From contig JAUPSS010000002.1 in NCBI GenBank assembly GCA_040285825.1, positions 1,426,001 to 1,490,000 of the forward strand: a DNA stretch of 64,000 bases, given 5' to 3'. Each line of letters starts with the position of its first letter. The first letter of the stretch is position 1. A program made the translations under genes and the position numbers. A model generated the notes under the pieces. It was not told the DNA's origin, searched no databases, and saw only the letters and a program-made list of their open reading frames with translations. Positions 18,956 through 28,910 of this stretch are shown here, one piece after another. Origin of the DNA: Eukaryota sp. TZLM1-RC. Its lineage: Eukaryota > Metamonada: BaSk clade.

Positions 18956-20716
18956 ATGTCTTATCATGAAGCACAGCAGCTTCGAAATCTAGCTCATACC
19001 ATTAAAAAAGTTCATCGTTCAGAAAGCCGGTCAACATCACATGAGCGCGAACGGTCATTGTCAGAGGCCACTTCACTTTTAGAAGCTGCTATTTCTAAGT
19101 TATCATCTCATAACGCACCTCCTCCACCGAAACGCCACAATAAAAACCACATTTTTGATGAAGCTGCCACCATAGCCAAAACCCCTCCCCGTACACTCTC
19201 ACATGCTAAAAGGTTTGTCTCTGGTGCTTTGAGTGACAATGACGACGATTCTGTTGATGATATGTGCTCATCAATCCTTTCAGCTGCCAATGAAGTTGAA
19301 AGGGATGCTACCAAGAAGCTCTCAAAACTTGAGAACCGTCAGGAAAGTCTTGAACAGTCCCTGGACTCTCTTTCAAATGTCCAATCAGAAATATCCACGT
19401 CAGTGGCCTCGCTCTCCGACCGATACTCTTCTCTTGATTCAGAACTTCATTCCCTACAGTCTTCTATATCGTCACTAGGTGAAGTGTTGTCGCATATCAA
19501 TGATTTTGACTTGAAATCATTCTCCTCAAAGTTGAATCAAAATGAATCAGATTTAGCCAAATGTGTTGAGAAAACAGATAATCTATCAAAAGTCATGGTT
19601 CGTCATGGGGAAGTCGTCGAGAGTCTTCCAGGTCTGCTAAAGTCAACAACTGAAAATAGTATCAGAAAGATTTGCAGTGAGTATGATTCAAAGATTAATC
19701 AACTTTGGTCAGAGTTAGGTCAAAAAGATGACGTGATTAGGTCAAAATTGTCAAGTGAAGTCTCTAAAATATTGGAAAGTTACTCCACAAAGGATCATCT
19801 TGGTTATAATATAAGTCAATTAGCTTCTAGAATTGATGAACTTTCTGCAAGTAATTCGAAATCAATAAAAAAGATTTCCAAATCGACAGAATCGATGGTT
19901 AATGAACAAGTTTCTTCGTTGGAAAGAAAGGTATTTGATCAAATAGAGGAGATCAAAAGAGCTCAAAGAGAAGTATCAAAAAGAGATCAATCACCAGTGT
20001 CTGAAAATTTTGTACAGGAAGTTGTTGAAAAATTAACCAAATATTCAGGTTATTTTAAGGACGTTAAAAGCACCTTAACTCACCTAGATTCCAATCAAAA
20101 ACAGTTCAGTTCTGATTTGGAACGTCAGGCCAATCAATCATCAAAAATGATTGATGATGTCATTAAAAGGGTAAGTCGAGTCGAGGAGGTTCATAATGAT
20201 CAAGTTAATGCTTATGAAAGCGCTTTTTCCGCCATTAAAGATCAAATATCAATCCTTTTTCGCCGAATATCTGATCTAGAAGAGCAGAAAGTCAATGATA
20301 GTCATGGAGATTTGATTGAAACTTTGGTTGAACGGGTTGTGGATAAATTGGATGAAAAACATTCACGAGAAGAAAAAGTTAAAAAAAGCAAGAAAGTGTC
20401 AAAAATAGCCTCTACCACTAGAGAAGTTCAGAATCTTTTGAATTCAAGACCAGCTTCAAGACCAAGAGATAGCTCTGGTTACAGAGAATACAGCTCAAGA
20501 ACAGCTCAGAGCCCAAATATTTCTGATTATTTGACAAGTTCTGCTGATGTTCCAGTGCAACGTCCCCAGCAAGAATCTTTTTTGAATTTTTCACCTCGAA
20601 AAACAAGACCTGAAGCCCATCCAGCTGATTTCACTACACCCCAATTGTTCACAAAGTCAAGTGCAGATTTTGAATCAAGGGTGGCCGATATTCGAAAAAA
20701 TCTTGGTCAATTGTGA
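18956..20716 (+). CDS. Long coiled-coil protein
   Basis: A 586-residue protein starting MSYHEAQQL. The N-terminus (1-95) is Ser/Arg-rich with a proline run (NAPPPPKRHN). Residues about 110-470 have continuous heptad-like spacing of Leu, Ile and Val with many Ser, Lys, Glu and Gln, indicating extended coiled coils. The C-terminal 100 residues are disordered, Ser/Arg/Pro-rich, ending VADIRKNLGQL. No catalytic domain is recognised. Such proteins are often cytoskeletal, centrosomal or tethering factors, but nothing here specifies which. A polyadenylation-like AATAAA follows the stop. It converges with the UBE2J gene about 60 bp away. Confidence 0.75.
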   Translation: MSYHEAQQLRNLAHTIKKVHRSESRSTSHERERSLSEATSLLEAAISKLSSHNAPPPPKRHNKNHIFDEAATIAKTPPRTLSHAKRFVSGALSDNDDDSVDDMCSSILSAANEVERDATKKLSKLENRQESLEQSLDSLSNVQSEISTSVASLSDRYSSLDSELHSLQSSISSLGEVLSHINDFDLKSFSSKLNQNESDLAKCVEKTDNLSKVMVRHGEVVESLPGLLKSTTENSIRKICSEYDSKINQLWSELGQKDDVIRSKLSSEVSKILESYSTKDHLGYNISQLASRIDELSASNSKSIKKISKSTESMVNEQVSSLERKVFDQIEEIKRAQREVSKRDQSPVSENFVQEVVEKLTKYSGYFKDVKSTLTHLDSNQKQFSSDLERQANQSSKMIDDVIKRVSRVEEVHNDQVNAYESAFSAIKDQISILFRRISDLEEQKVNDSHGDLIETLVERVVDKLDEKHSREEKVKKSKKVSKIASTTREVQNLLNSRPASRPRDSSGYREYSSRTAQSPNISDYLTSSADVPVQRPQQESFLNFSPRKTRPEAHPADFTTPQLFTKSSADFESRVADIRKNLGQL

Positions 20717-20776
20717 AAATAAATTGTAAAATACTCTCAAAAAAAGAAAAAAGTTTGTTTTATGTACAAAAGAACA

Positions 20777-21415
20777 CTAAATAACAGAATGGTTAATACT
20801 CGATTTCCTAGTCCAAAAGAACATGACAAATACAACAAAAACAACAATCAGAGCCAATGGATACCTTTTAGATGTTCTACGAGTGACTACCGCAACTTCT
20901 TCTATAGTTTCTTCCTCTGGTGATGAATCAATTTCTCTTGGTTCCAAATCTTCTGAGGGAAAGACATCAGACATTATTCCACACACATGACATTGCCACG
21001 ACCGTGACTCCTGTGCTAGACGTCTTCTTGTCTGGGGAGGGGAATCAATGCTTCCAATAGCACCCCCTCCTTTTTCTGTAAATAATGACCTTACTGCCAA
21101 CAACATTGACGATATAGTCCACGAAGGGTTCCATGTAGATTCGTGATAACTCGTCACGTTGAGGCATATGCGAACACCTGGTTGAAACCTTCCATTGGGA
21201 GTGTCAAAGATAATGTCTGGAGGCTTAAGGGGATATTGAGATGGTAGAAGAATACGACCATGGTAGATACCTCCTTGAAAGTCACTTTCCAAAGGACCTA
21301 ACATTGTGAAATGCCAATTGAAGAGATTACCTTCATTTGGAGATGCTTTGATGCCTTCTGGGGGATTTTTGGCTAATTGGGACGCTTCTTTGAGAAGTCT
21401 TGACCTAGAAGACAT
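20777..21415 (-). CDS. UBE2J: Tail-anchored ubiquitin-conjugating enzyme E2 J (Ubc6-like)
   Basis: A 212-residue protein. The UBC fold covers residues 5-140, with the J-class features LLPSQYPLKPPDIIF, GRFQPGVRICLN (catalytic Cys84, no HPN upstream) and SYHESTWNPSWTI. A hydrophobic C-terminal segment (about 185-205, ALIVVFVVFVMFFW) is the tail anchor, with a short lumenal end. UBE2J1/UBE2J2/Ubc6 work with membrane E3 ligases in ER-associated degradation. An extra CxxC (WQCHVCG) before the acidic linker is unusual but may be incidental. Which paralogue (J1 or J2) is not decided. A Fanzor remnant is directly upstream on the same strand, ending within about 20-30 bp of the start codon. Confidence 0.95.
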   Translation of the reverse strand: MSSRSRLLKEASQLAKNPPEGIKASPNEGNLFNWHFTMLGPLESDFQGGIYHGRILLPSQYPLKPPDIIFDTPNGRFQPGVRICLNVTSYHESTWNPSWTISSMLLAVRSLFTEKGGGAIGSIDSPPQTRRRLAQESRSWQCHVCGIMSDVFPSEDLEPREIDSSPEEETIEEVAVVTRRTSKRYPLALIVVFVVFVMFFWTRKSSINHSVI

Positions 21416-21429
21416 CAGTTAGAACACTG

Positions 21430-21610
21430 ATGAAATAAATCAAATTTCTTTTTCAAAACTTGAGGCCTTTCTTTTTTTAACTCCTATAAAGAATTTGCGA
21501 CTTTGCTCTCTTGCAGGGTCTCGCGCTAGGTACTCTATGTTTCTTTATATTTTCATCTTCTTTTTCCTCAATTGCAATTCTACATTGTGAAGAAAGTTGT
21601 TTGTTGCATT
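21430..21610 (-). mobile_element. Fanzor C-terminal remnant upstream of UBE2J
   Basis: Minus-strand reading gives KKHRVPSARPCKRAKS and, after a deletion removing the zinc finger, KERPQVLKK-like codons. This parallels the remnant at 4062-4320 ([21 protein letters not shown]). At nucleotide level TTTTCAAAACTTGAGG is shared (plus-strand reading). It is another fossil of the same Fanzor lineage, again just ahead of a gene start. Confidence 0.6.
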
Positions 21611-22084
21611 GCATTGCATTATGATTGTAAATTTTCATGGTTCAGAGTTTTCTTTCAGAAAATTAATTGTAGCTCCCTATCCTTAACCATTTTGTTTTGA
21701 TAAATCCATGTATTTTGCTTTTTACAATTTCTGATTGGCTTTGTTCAGAGTGTTTATCATTTTTTGGGGAAACCTATATTTTAAAAGTGAATTCCCTAGG
21801 TCTTGATTCCTTGATTTCACTTGGGGGAGGATTTTGTATTGATCTGAAGTCGAGAATCTTGTCCATAGTTGTTCAATACCTTGAAATTATTCAGATCCTC
21901 TGGTGAGCTTTAGTCAAGTACGGACCAATTTCATTTTAGGACATCTTATTTTTTAATTTCATTTTTAAATTCATTTTAAAGAATACTGTGCTAAAATATA
22001 ATTTATTCTTTGGATTAGACCTAAATTTACATGGGAAGTGCATAAATGTAGATTATCATATGATTATACGGTTTAATATTAAAC
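21611..22084. other. Intergenic, no supported gene
   Basis: About 470 bp of AT-rich sequence. A 69-codon plus-strand open frame at 21697-21906 has no recognisable feature and I do not support it as a gene. Confidence 0.4.
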
Positions 22085-22398
22085 GAACTGCAAGAATCTT
22101 ATGTATCAAAGAGCCTCTGCTAAAAGAAACACTGTCATTAAATAATTTTGGTTCTGATGACAGAGGTGATGTATACTGTGATTGGATTGGGAACTCTGAA
22201 GCTGTTCCTGACTTCGTCTCATGTAATGTTGCAAATGACACTTTGGTTCAAAGAAGAAAACTTAATCCTGTAAGTGCTTTTGAATTTACAGCTAAAGAAA
22301 AACATAGAAAATATGACAAAGATATCGAAGAAGCTAATGTTGATAGAAATAGACCACTTGTTTTTATTGTTTTCCCATTTTCGATAAATGGAAGATTC
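22085..22398 (+). mobile_element. Family-A retroelement endonuclease fragment
   Basis: The plus-strand frame matches the RLE-A protein from ARISCIKEPLLKETLSLNNFG through the RGDVYCDWI nuclease motif, KEKHRKYDK and FPFSINGR. It begins and ends abruptly inside the domain. It is fused in frame to Fanzor-C tail codons at 22399. It differs from the two full RLE-A copies at many sites, so it is an older insertion. Confidence 0.75.
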
Positions 22399-22560
22399 AG
22401 TAACAAAGGCTCAACAAAGCTTTTCAATAGAAATATGCTGGCTTGTCTGAATATGTTTGCATTTGCTGAAGCTAGAATGAGTGGTAATGAAAGGCCTCAG
22501 TATCTGTGTAGTAGATACTTTTTGTAACTATTCCGCACAAAAATTGATCGTGTACTTATG
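22399..22560 (+). mobile_element. Fanzor-C C-terminus and 3' tail
   Basis: The frame reads NKGSTKLFNRNMLACLNMFAFAEARM and onward, almost identical to the end of the Fanzor-C gene at 11319-11450. It is followed by the same non-coding tail ending GTGTACTTATGG. The RuvC-III position is again Asn (NRN). Only the last roughly 45 codons are present. Confidence 0.75.
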
Positions 22561-22938
22561 GGGTTTTTCTCCTACTATTAGCAAAACATTGGCTTATTCA
22601 AAAACATCCCTTTCATTGAAATAAAGTCAATCTCTTGTATCTCGTCATTGATATAGCTGTAAAGTTTCATTTAGCACTCTGACTTAGAAGTTAACGCAAG
22701 GCAAAGAACCCTAACTAACCATTGGAAATGTTCAAATCTTGAAGGAGAATTCCGGTATTTAGCGATGTCCTTCCAAAGTTGAAACCATAGTGAACTCAAG
22801 AGTTGAGGCAATATTGTGTAGTCAGTTATTGCTACGCACATTGATTTCATTGTCAGTGAAAATTGTAATCATTTTAAAATAATAAAAAACATTCAATATC
22901 AATTCATAAACAAATAAACTTTATAATAATACAAAAAA
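22561..22938. other. Intergenic, no supported gene
   Basis: About 380 bp between the Fanzor tail and the 3' end of the PH-domain gene. I see no coding frame, repeat or RNA in it. Confidence 0.45.
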
Positions 22939-24750
22939 TTACAAGCTAGAGTTAGTTTCTTGAGTAACAGATCCTAAATTAGAGTCTCCAGCAGGCAGAT
23001 TATAGCCTCCAAAGCCAGGATGATTAAGCGCGACCAAATACCTAAAAGCTTCAACCCAGGAATCTCTTTCTTCTTCAGATGCAGCCTCAAGGTCAAGGGT
23101 TCTGTCACCAGCAATGAGTGAAAAAGACAGATTCTCCCGTCCAGGATTTCCACTTCTCCTTCTAAAAATAGCAGTAGTTTGGCCAACGCAGACATCAGTA
23201 ACAGAATCAGCATGTAATGCATCACGTACCTTGGCTTTAGAAGGATCTCTCCATTGAATAAGCGAGAAGTCTGGTGAAATCCAGATAAACCGGTGGTGTG
23301 GCTTTCCTTTCTTTCCATGTTTCAGGAAAATAGTACCCTCTATCAACTTTGCGCGCAGCCTAGTTTCCATTTCTTTTAATTCCCTTTGCTTGCGTCTTGC
23401 ATCTCGCAATCTTCGTTTGTCTTCTTGAATCAATCGTTTCTCGGCAATTCTCTTGACCCTTAAAGACTCTTCTTCTTGCTCAACTTCATCATGTTCAACT
23501 TCCATTTCAGCTTCCCTTTTAGCAATTTCTTGTCTGATCAATTCCTTTTCCCTTTCAATAAAGTCGTCCTCCAGCCCTTCAATAGTAGATTCTCTAACAT
23601 TTTCTTCAGCTTGACGAAGCAACTCTTCTGCATCTTTTATAGATTGTTCTCTTTCTTCTTCTAATTTCTCCTGGCGAAGTTGAGTGAGTGTCTCAAGAAT
23701 TTCAGCTCGTTTTGATTGGATTTCCGAAAGAAAAGACAGATGTTGACCATTGAAGAAACCATCAGACTCAAGACGATTAGAAACGTCATCAGCCATCATC
23801 ATAAACTCTTTTTCCACAGCCAACAAGGCTTCCCTTCTCTCCCCTTCCTGTTGACAGTCATGGAACAACACGGCATGGCAATCACTGGACACCCTTCGCC
23901 AGAGGTCATTAAGAGTGTCTAATCTGATTTGTTTAAGGGTAGATTCATAAATGAAACCTTCGTCCATTTCGACCCTCAAGTTATCAGCAATCGGGTAAAA
24001 ACCTGGAAACTGATCAGGGTAATCACATTCAAATTGATTCCAATCAAATGATTCGCCTTCCGTAACGTTCCACACATACTCTAATTGAAACTTCCACAGA
24101 GCATTCTCTCCACCTAATCTAAAGCAATCAAAGCAATCAAGTCTTACAAATTCAAACTTTAGGTCAAAATGATTCCGTAGCAATCCCTCAACATCTCTAG
24201 TCCAAAGGTCCTTCATTATGTCAATTTGCTCTTGAATGGTGGTTCTAGCTTGCTCCTTTCTGAATTTAGCATTTTCAGCCAATCTTTTTTGATGGTCTAG
24301 AATTCTTTGTGCTTCTGCTTGTTTAAGACGCTGCTCCACCTTCTTGAATCCCTTCTCCCTGGCTTCTCTTCTTAATTTCTCAGTCACGGAAGATAGCAAG
24401 GGGGACAAGGGCTGATTAGGGGAGCGAGGAGGAGTAGACGGTAGATTTCGAGATTGGGCAAGGTTTACACGGAGTTGATGGAATTCTTCTTCCATTTGGC
24501 TGCGAAGGTCATCGTACTTTGAATCAGCAACTTCTAAGTTCTCTTGGATTCGAGCAAGAACCCTGTCTTTTGTTTCAAGTTTCTTGTGTTCGGCCCAGTC
24601 AGACATCACCTGACGGGTATGAGCGGCGACAAGAGCCAATCGGTCTCGATAAAGTTGCTCTGTGGCGGCTGAAAGAATTGACACACTAGAGGGATTTCCT
24701 TCAAAATCATTATGTGATCTTGAAGGGGATGTAGAAGGAGAAGAAGTCAT
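22939..24750 (-). CDS. Coiled-coil protein with a C-terminal PH domain
   Basis: A 603-residue protein. A Ser/Pro-rich N-terminus (1-25) precedes a coiled coil with a Pro-rich interruption (TPPRSPNQPLSPL, about 105-117). A globular stretch without a recognised family lies at about 190-285. A long Glu/Arg-rich coiled coil spans about 320-460. The pleckstrin homology domain lies at about 465-575: EGTIFLKHGKKGKPHHRFIW, FSLIQWRDPS, then the closing helix EEERDSWVEAFRYLVAL with the invariant Trp. PH domains bind phosphoinositides or proteins, so a membrane-peripheral or cytoskeletal scaffold is likely. The start codon sits at the end of the leader block shared with CDC5L. Confidence 0.8.
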   Translation of the reverse strand: MTSSPSTSPSRSHNDFEGNPSSVSILSAATEQLYRDRLALVAAHTRQVMSDWAEHKKLETKDRVLARIQENLEVADSKYDDLRSQMEEEFHQLRVNLAQSRNLPSTPPRSPNQPLSPLLSSVTEKLRREAREKGFKKVEQRLKQAEAQRILDHQKRLAENAKFRKEQARTTIQEQIDIMKDLWTRDVEGLLRNHFDLKFEFVRLDCFDCFRLGGENALWKFQLEYVWNVTEGESFDWNQFECDYPDQFPGFYPIADNLRVEMDEGFIYESTLKQIRLDTLNDLWRRVSSDCHAVLFHDCQQEGERREALLAVEKEFMMMADDVSNRLESDGFFNGQHLSFLSEIQSKRAEILETLTQLRQEKLEEEREQSIKDAEELLRQAEENVRESTIEGLEDDFIEREKELIRQEIAKREAEMEVEHDEVEQEEESLRVKRIAEKRLIQEDKRRLRDARRKQRELKEMETRLRAKLIEGTIFLKHGKKGKPHHRFIWISPDFSLIQWRDPSKAKVRDALHADSVTDVCVGQTTAIFRRRSGNPGRENLSFSLIAGDRTLDLEAASEEERDSWVEAFRYLVALNHPGFGGYNLPAGDSNLGSVTQETNSSL

Positions 24751-24860
24751 CGGCTAAAAGCACACCAATGTCAAATAGTAGTAAACCAGTTGAGAATACT
24801 GGTGGATGAAGATGAAAATGGATTTTTACAATCAGTGTTTTAAAAGCCATGGTCTCATCA
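24748..24860 (-). mobile_element. Leader block shared with CDC5L, probable Fanzor right end
   Basis: From the start codon outward, similarity to 3975-4090 runs about 85-110 bp, including ATGTCAAATAGTAGTAA, GGATGAAGATGAAA and a weaker match to the QVLKR-coding Fanzor tail. This suggests that a Fanzor-related element once ended exactly here. No nuclease codons can be read with confidence. Confidence 0.45.
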
Positions 24861-24884
24861 ATCTATTTCCACCAATCTCTTCGC

Positions 24885-25250
24885 CCGAACGTTCGGCAGC
24901 TTTTGATACGTCCGGTTAGTTGGGCTTCTCGGTTAGTTTCATTAATATCAAACCGCTGTTTCTCTCCTCCTTCCTTATACTATTACACTATATATCAACC
25001 AATAAAGAAAACTTTTATTCAAATTGATCTACAACATCTAAATCTAGGTCATCAACCTGACTTGGAGACAAGGTGCTTTGGCATTGAAAGTTGAGGTAAA
25101 AAAGAGATTTATGTGTGAATACAGATTTTTAAACAAATAGATATACTGCAGTAGTTGAAATAGGGGTTTGGAAAAACGTTTTCGAACAACGTGTAAATGA
25201 ACAACAACTACAGTTCGGCCGAACATTCGGAAGGGTTGCGGACGTTCGGA
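24885..25250. repeat. Cluster of CCGAACGTTCGG-like palindromes
   Basis: A perfect 12-bp palindrome, CCGAACGTTCGG, lies at 24885-24896. Related sites are CCGAACATTCGG at 25219-25230, the overlapping palindrome TTCGGCCGAA at 25214-25223, and CGGACGTTCGGA at 25239-25250. They are GC-rich islands in AT-rich DNA and might be binding sites or degraded terminal repeats of a small element about 360 bp long. Confidence 0.4.
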
Positions 25251-26131
25251 ATTCTAACTTTGGTTTCCACTGTTTAATCTGCTTAACCTTCTTTTTATTC
25301 ACAATTTAAATTAAAGGGGAAGCCATCATGTCAGGTAAGAGAACAATCTCTCATATTCGAAGTTCATGCACAACAATTGCAAAGTGTTCCCAAAAGTTGA
25401 GGTGTGGTTATTACCAAAGCAGAAGACGTACTGTGATAAATGTGCTGTAAAAGATTAGCAAAAGCAAGATACTTTTCTGTGCCACGCCAAGGATGACATC
25501 AAATTCCAAGCTATCAGAATAATCCTTGACACTTTTTGTTCATTGTTTTACAACTTCAAATTCACAGGAGAATTGTTTGGAATTTCGTGTATTCATAGAG
25601 GTTAATAATTCACTACATCACTTTAAAACATTGGTTTAATGGTTCAATTACAAATTCAACAAATAAAGTCGTTTCTAGTTTAATTAATGTTACTGTTACG
25701 GTGACCATTGTTCTGCCCTCTCTTTTGATGATAACGTTAAGCATTTGACTAGTCAATGCAATTGACAACCATTGGTCAATGAAGCAACTCAATCGATCAC
25801 ACAACTGATCACACCGATGAACACTCAAATGACCACTAAAACGATTCTGAAACCACAATTGTTATATTGATTGTCGGAAAATGGACTTTAAAGATTTGAC
25901 CAATGATTGTAATAAACAACCATTGGTCAATATACGAAACTAGGAATTTCATATGAGCCGTAGTGAATCGTATCAAAAACAATACTTTTAATCTTGAAGC
26001 AAGAGTTTTATATGCTATTCGATAATCTTGACGAACATTTAACAGGGGTGATCTGAATTGTATTGTTCAAAATATATGTAGAAATGCAATTTTTGAGTTT
26101 TCTGAAAGATTTTGAGCAATAGAATTTTTAT
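25251..26131. other. Intergenic region with repeated ACAACCATTGGTCAAT motif
   Basis: About 880 bp without a supported gene. The 16-mer ACAACCATTGGTCAAT occurs at 25765-25780 and 25916-25931. The second copy also forms an inverted repeat with TTGACCAAT at 25896-25904 (9-bp arms, 17-nt loop). A broken frame near 25390-25500 with YCDKC and FLCH spacing hints at a lost zinc-binding protein but is too short to call. Confidence 0.4.
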
Positions 26132-26863
26132 TTACACCAGGCTCCAAGCATTATCACTCACCAATGATTCATTGACAGACCCCAAACACAAAGACAAAGA
26201 CAATCTTCTATAGACCACTACAAGGGACACATGTTGCAGCTCAAACTTTAACGAAATAAAGAATAACAAAAGCATCAGAACACTAACATATTGGAGAAGT
26301 GCTGCCAAATTGTGAATAAATGGTGAGTCACCAAGAATTAAGGGAACCAACACAAAAATTAGTATTGAAGGAACCATTATAAACAGTACAGCAAGTCTAA
26401 ATTTAAGCCACCGAGGTACACAAAAGGCACTGGGATTATGGTGTTTAAAAGTCTTGATGGAAACAGTTGTTACTATGAAACTAACAATCATCAACGAATG
26501 AAAGAATGCATGTGCAAAAACTGTATGCAGAACGGGAGCTTGGTACAGTGAGACCACTGATAATAAGGAGAGACACACAGAACCAATAGTACCTAATATG
26601 TTAATAATTCTATTAATTTGGCCAGTTTTGTGGGATGACTTTGAGTAAACAGAGCTCCAAATTCGTAGACAAATGTATATGATAAATGCACTAAGTGATA
26701 AGCCAAAGCCAAAGAGTGGTAGTTGGGGATACTGGGATCCGGATTCGGAGATGTAAATGAAATAGTGGTCATATTCATGGACAAAACGGGCAGACACTAA
26801 ACAAATCACAATTGTAGAAATAGAAATAGCTACGCCGTAGAAAGGGAGCTGACAGAGCCGCAT
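26132..26863 (-). CDS. DRAM/Frag1/Sfk1-family six-TM membrane protein
   Basis: A 243-residue protein with six hydrophobic segments. The first (PFYGVAISISTIVICLV) is followed by the family's first-loop signature, HYFIYISESGSQYPQLPLFGFG, which in animal DRAMs reads as a variant of YISDTGTxPPE. The length fits the family (about 230-270). DRAM proteins are lysosomal regulators of autophagy, Frag1/PGAP2 acts in GPI-anchor remodelling, and Sfk1 acts at the plasma membrane. The sequence alone does not separate these, though the short loop motif is most DRAM-like. The next gene downstream of it in transcription is none; FKBP12 lies upstream on the same strand, about 170 bp away. Confidence 0.85.
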   Translation of the reverse strand: MRLCQLPFYGVAISISTIVICLVSARFVHEYDHYFIYISESGSQYPQLPLFGFGLSLSAFIIYICLRIWSSVYSKSSHKTGQINRIINILGTIGSVCLSLLSVVSLYQAPVLHTVFAHAFFHSLMIVSFIVTTVSIKTFKHHNPSAFCVPRWLKFRLAVLFIMVPSILIFVLVPLILGDSPFIHNLAALLQYVSVLMLLLFFISLKFELQHVSLVVVYRRLSLSLCLGSVNESLVSDNAWSLV

Positions 26864-27031
26864 TCACTCAGATGTAATACAAACAGTGAATCATGAGTGT
26901 ATTCAGCTATCTGAAAACTAGATATCTGGAGCAGTGATGACGACTGTTTATGAGTGATATCATAATGAGACCATGTGTGATGCTGCACAGTAAATACTTA
27001 AGCTTGATAAATCCATTGTATTCAAAAAAAA

Positions 27032-27355
27032 TTACTTAAGAGCTACAAGTTCCATATCGAAATGAAGAGTAGCATTTGGGGGGATAACTCCACCAGCACC
27101 AGCACTACCGTATGCCAATTCAGGAGGGATAATCACTTTGCGGCGCTCACCAACTTGCATTTCCAGAACAGACTGGTCCCAGCCCGCGATGACCTGACCA
27201 GCTCCGGCGTTGAATTCCAAAGGCTGACCTCTTTTGCGAGAGGAATCGAAAACCTTGCCATCTGGAAAGGTTCCAGTATAATGTACAGCAACTTTTTGCA
27301 TCTTGCGAGGCTTGGGTCCATTTCCAGGAGTGATTATTTCGTATTGAACTGGCAT
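27032..27355 (-). CDS. FKBP1A: FKBP12-type peptidyl-prolyl isomerase
   Basis: A 107-residue single FKBP domain, the same length as human FKBP12 with co-linear numbering. The ligand pocket residues are all present: Tyr26, Phe36, Asp37, Val55, Ile56, Trp59, Tyr82 and Phe99. Other hallmarks are [25 protein letters not shown] and [18 protein letters not shown]. It catalyses cis-trans isomerisation of prolyl bonds in the cytosol and is the receptor for FK506 and rapamycin. The conserved pocket implies drug binding is retained. No signal peptide. A Fanzor-C remnant lies just beyond its 5' end in the opposite orientation. Confidence 0.97.
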   Translation of the reverse strand: MPVQYEIITPGNGPKPRKMQKVAVHYTGTFPDGKVFDSSRKRGQPLEFNAGAGQVIAGWDQSVLEMQVGERRKVIIPPELAYGSAGAGGVIPPNATLHFDMELVALK

Positions 27356-27394
27356 CTGAATTTAAAAAAGTTGGGTTTTCAAATCCTTTTTTGA

Positions 27395-27860
27395 AATGGT
27401 GTATTCGAAAAATGCAAAGATATGATTGTACCAAAAAGGTAGAATGTGGACTTCTTCATACACTCATCAACATGTATGGTACCCCTGAAGAAACAAATAT
27501 TATTTTAGGAGATAATGACAGAAAGAAAAACAATTTAAAGCATGACAATAGTACACTAGGTTTTTGTTGGTGTAAATTCTTCACAAGATTTGGATTCACT
27601 GTCTTACTTTCAGAAGAAAAACAAACATCATAGAAGTGTCCAAGTTGTGAAGAAAATGTTCCAACGTTCTGGAAGATACAGAATCCAAGATGATGGAAAA
27701 ATGATGAAAGGAAGTATTGGGGTTTATTAAAATGTCAGTCAAAAAATTATCTAAGTGGAAGAGAAGGAGAACCTTGTTTTTGGAAAACGAATCAGGTGGC
27801 ATTTATTAACTTCAAGAAGAGAGCTGATGTTGTATTAGAAGGGAGAGGGACATCAGTTTA
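27395..27860 (+). pseudogene. Fanzor-C-like C-terminal remnant
   Basis: The plus-strand frame LLHTLINMYGTPEETNIILG, then GFCWCKFFTRFGFTVLL, matches the RuvC-II region of the 11319-11864 Fanzor frame. Frames then continue through stops: KCPSCEENVPTF (zinc-finger CxxC), WGLLKCQ and CFWKTNQVAFINFKKRAD, which aligns with LFNRNKLACLNMFAFAEA. The RuvC-III position is Asn once more. It is divergently arranged to FKBP12, whose start is about 40 bp away. Confidence 0.7.
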
Positions 27861-28902
27861 TTTGTACTATCTGAGCTTTTCATTTGAGATGCATACCTTC
27901 GCCAAGCATCATTCATATTTATTACAAGAACTTTCATGCTTGGTGAGATCGTCCACAGACGTTCTAGAATCCTCGAATAATTGGCCACCAATCTCAGTGA
28001 GACCATTTCTCCTCTAGAACAATACGTAGTTTTGAAGCTGGTTTCTTTGTGGTCTCTGGAACGCTTCTGGTCTTGTTCCATAGTAGTCCTCACTAATTGC
28101 AATTTCAACCTATTTCAGTGATGCAGAAATGTCTCTAGACCATACTTGATTACATTCCGGACAACTGAAATAGGCGTTGTGAACTTTAACTTCACCATCA
28201 ACTTCTCGATAGATCTTTTGGTTTAGCATCTTGCAGCAGTTCACCTTTGCAGATGTCATACATTCATCTACCTTCTTCACATTAGCAAATGAACGTTGTA
28301 ACAACTTGAGAAACGCCTTGTGGGGTGTTTTCACTTTTTGACGTGGTGTACCACCTTCTCCATTGCCAAACCAAACCTTTACTTCTCGAGCGTCTGCAAA
28401 TTTTCTTTTTTTTTTCACTTTGTTGATAATTGAGCTGAATCTTTTCTGTTTTCTTATAAAGAAGCCAAATGTGTTTCTCCGCAAATCTTTTCGAGCACTC
28501 AGATATAATTGCTGCTTTAGCAATCATCGTCTTACGTTATTACTTTCATAGTCCTTGTAGTCACCGATAGTTGATATTTCAAGCAGATAATGGTTCAATT
28601 TGTGCACGTCATCAACATCTATTTAGATGAGTGGGTCAGTGAAGCGGAGTGATTGATTTTCCTTGCTTTGGTGCCATGAAGATATTGGATACGGTTGGCC
28701 CTGAACATGTTCCAATGCTGGAACCGCATAGATTTGAGTGGTTGGGGTCGATGGCCCAGAACACCATTTCCGTCTCATCATCAGGTGCCTGCCACTCAGT
28801 AGCTTTTGGTTTCTGGCGAGGTCTTGGCCGTTCAACCTTGGCTTGCAGGGTATGTTTTCTATTCTGGGTGGTTTCGTAGTAATCAAGTTGCCGTCTGGAT
28901 CT

Positions 28903-28910
28903 CTTATCAG
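28903..28910. repeat. hAT 8-bp target-site duplication, left
   Basis: CTTATCAG is repeated exactly at 30691-30698. Eight-base duplications are the hallmark of hAT superfamily insertion. Confidence 0.93.

Noticed and set aside
27062-27394. 110-codon plus-strand frame across FKBP12
   Set aside because: Antisense shadow of a highly conserved gene.
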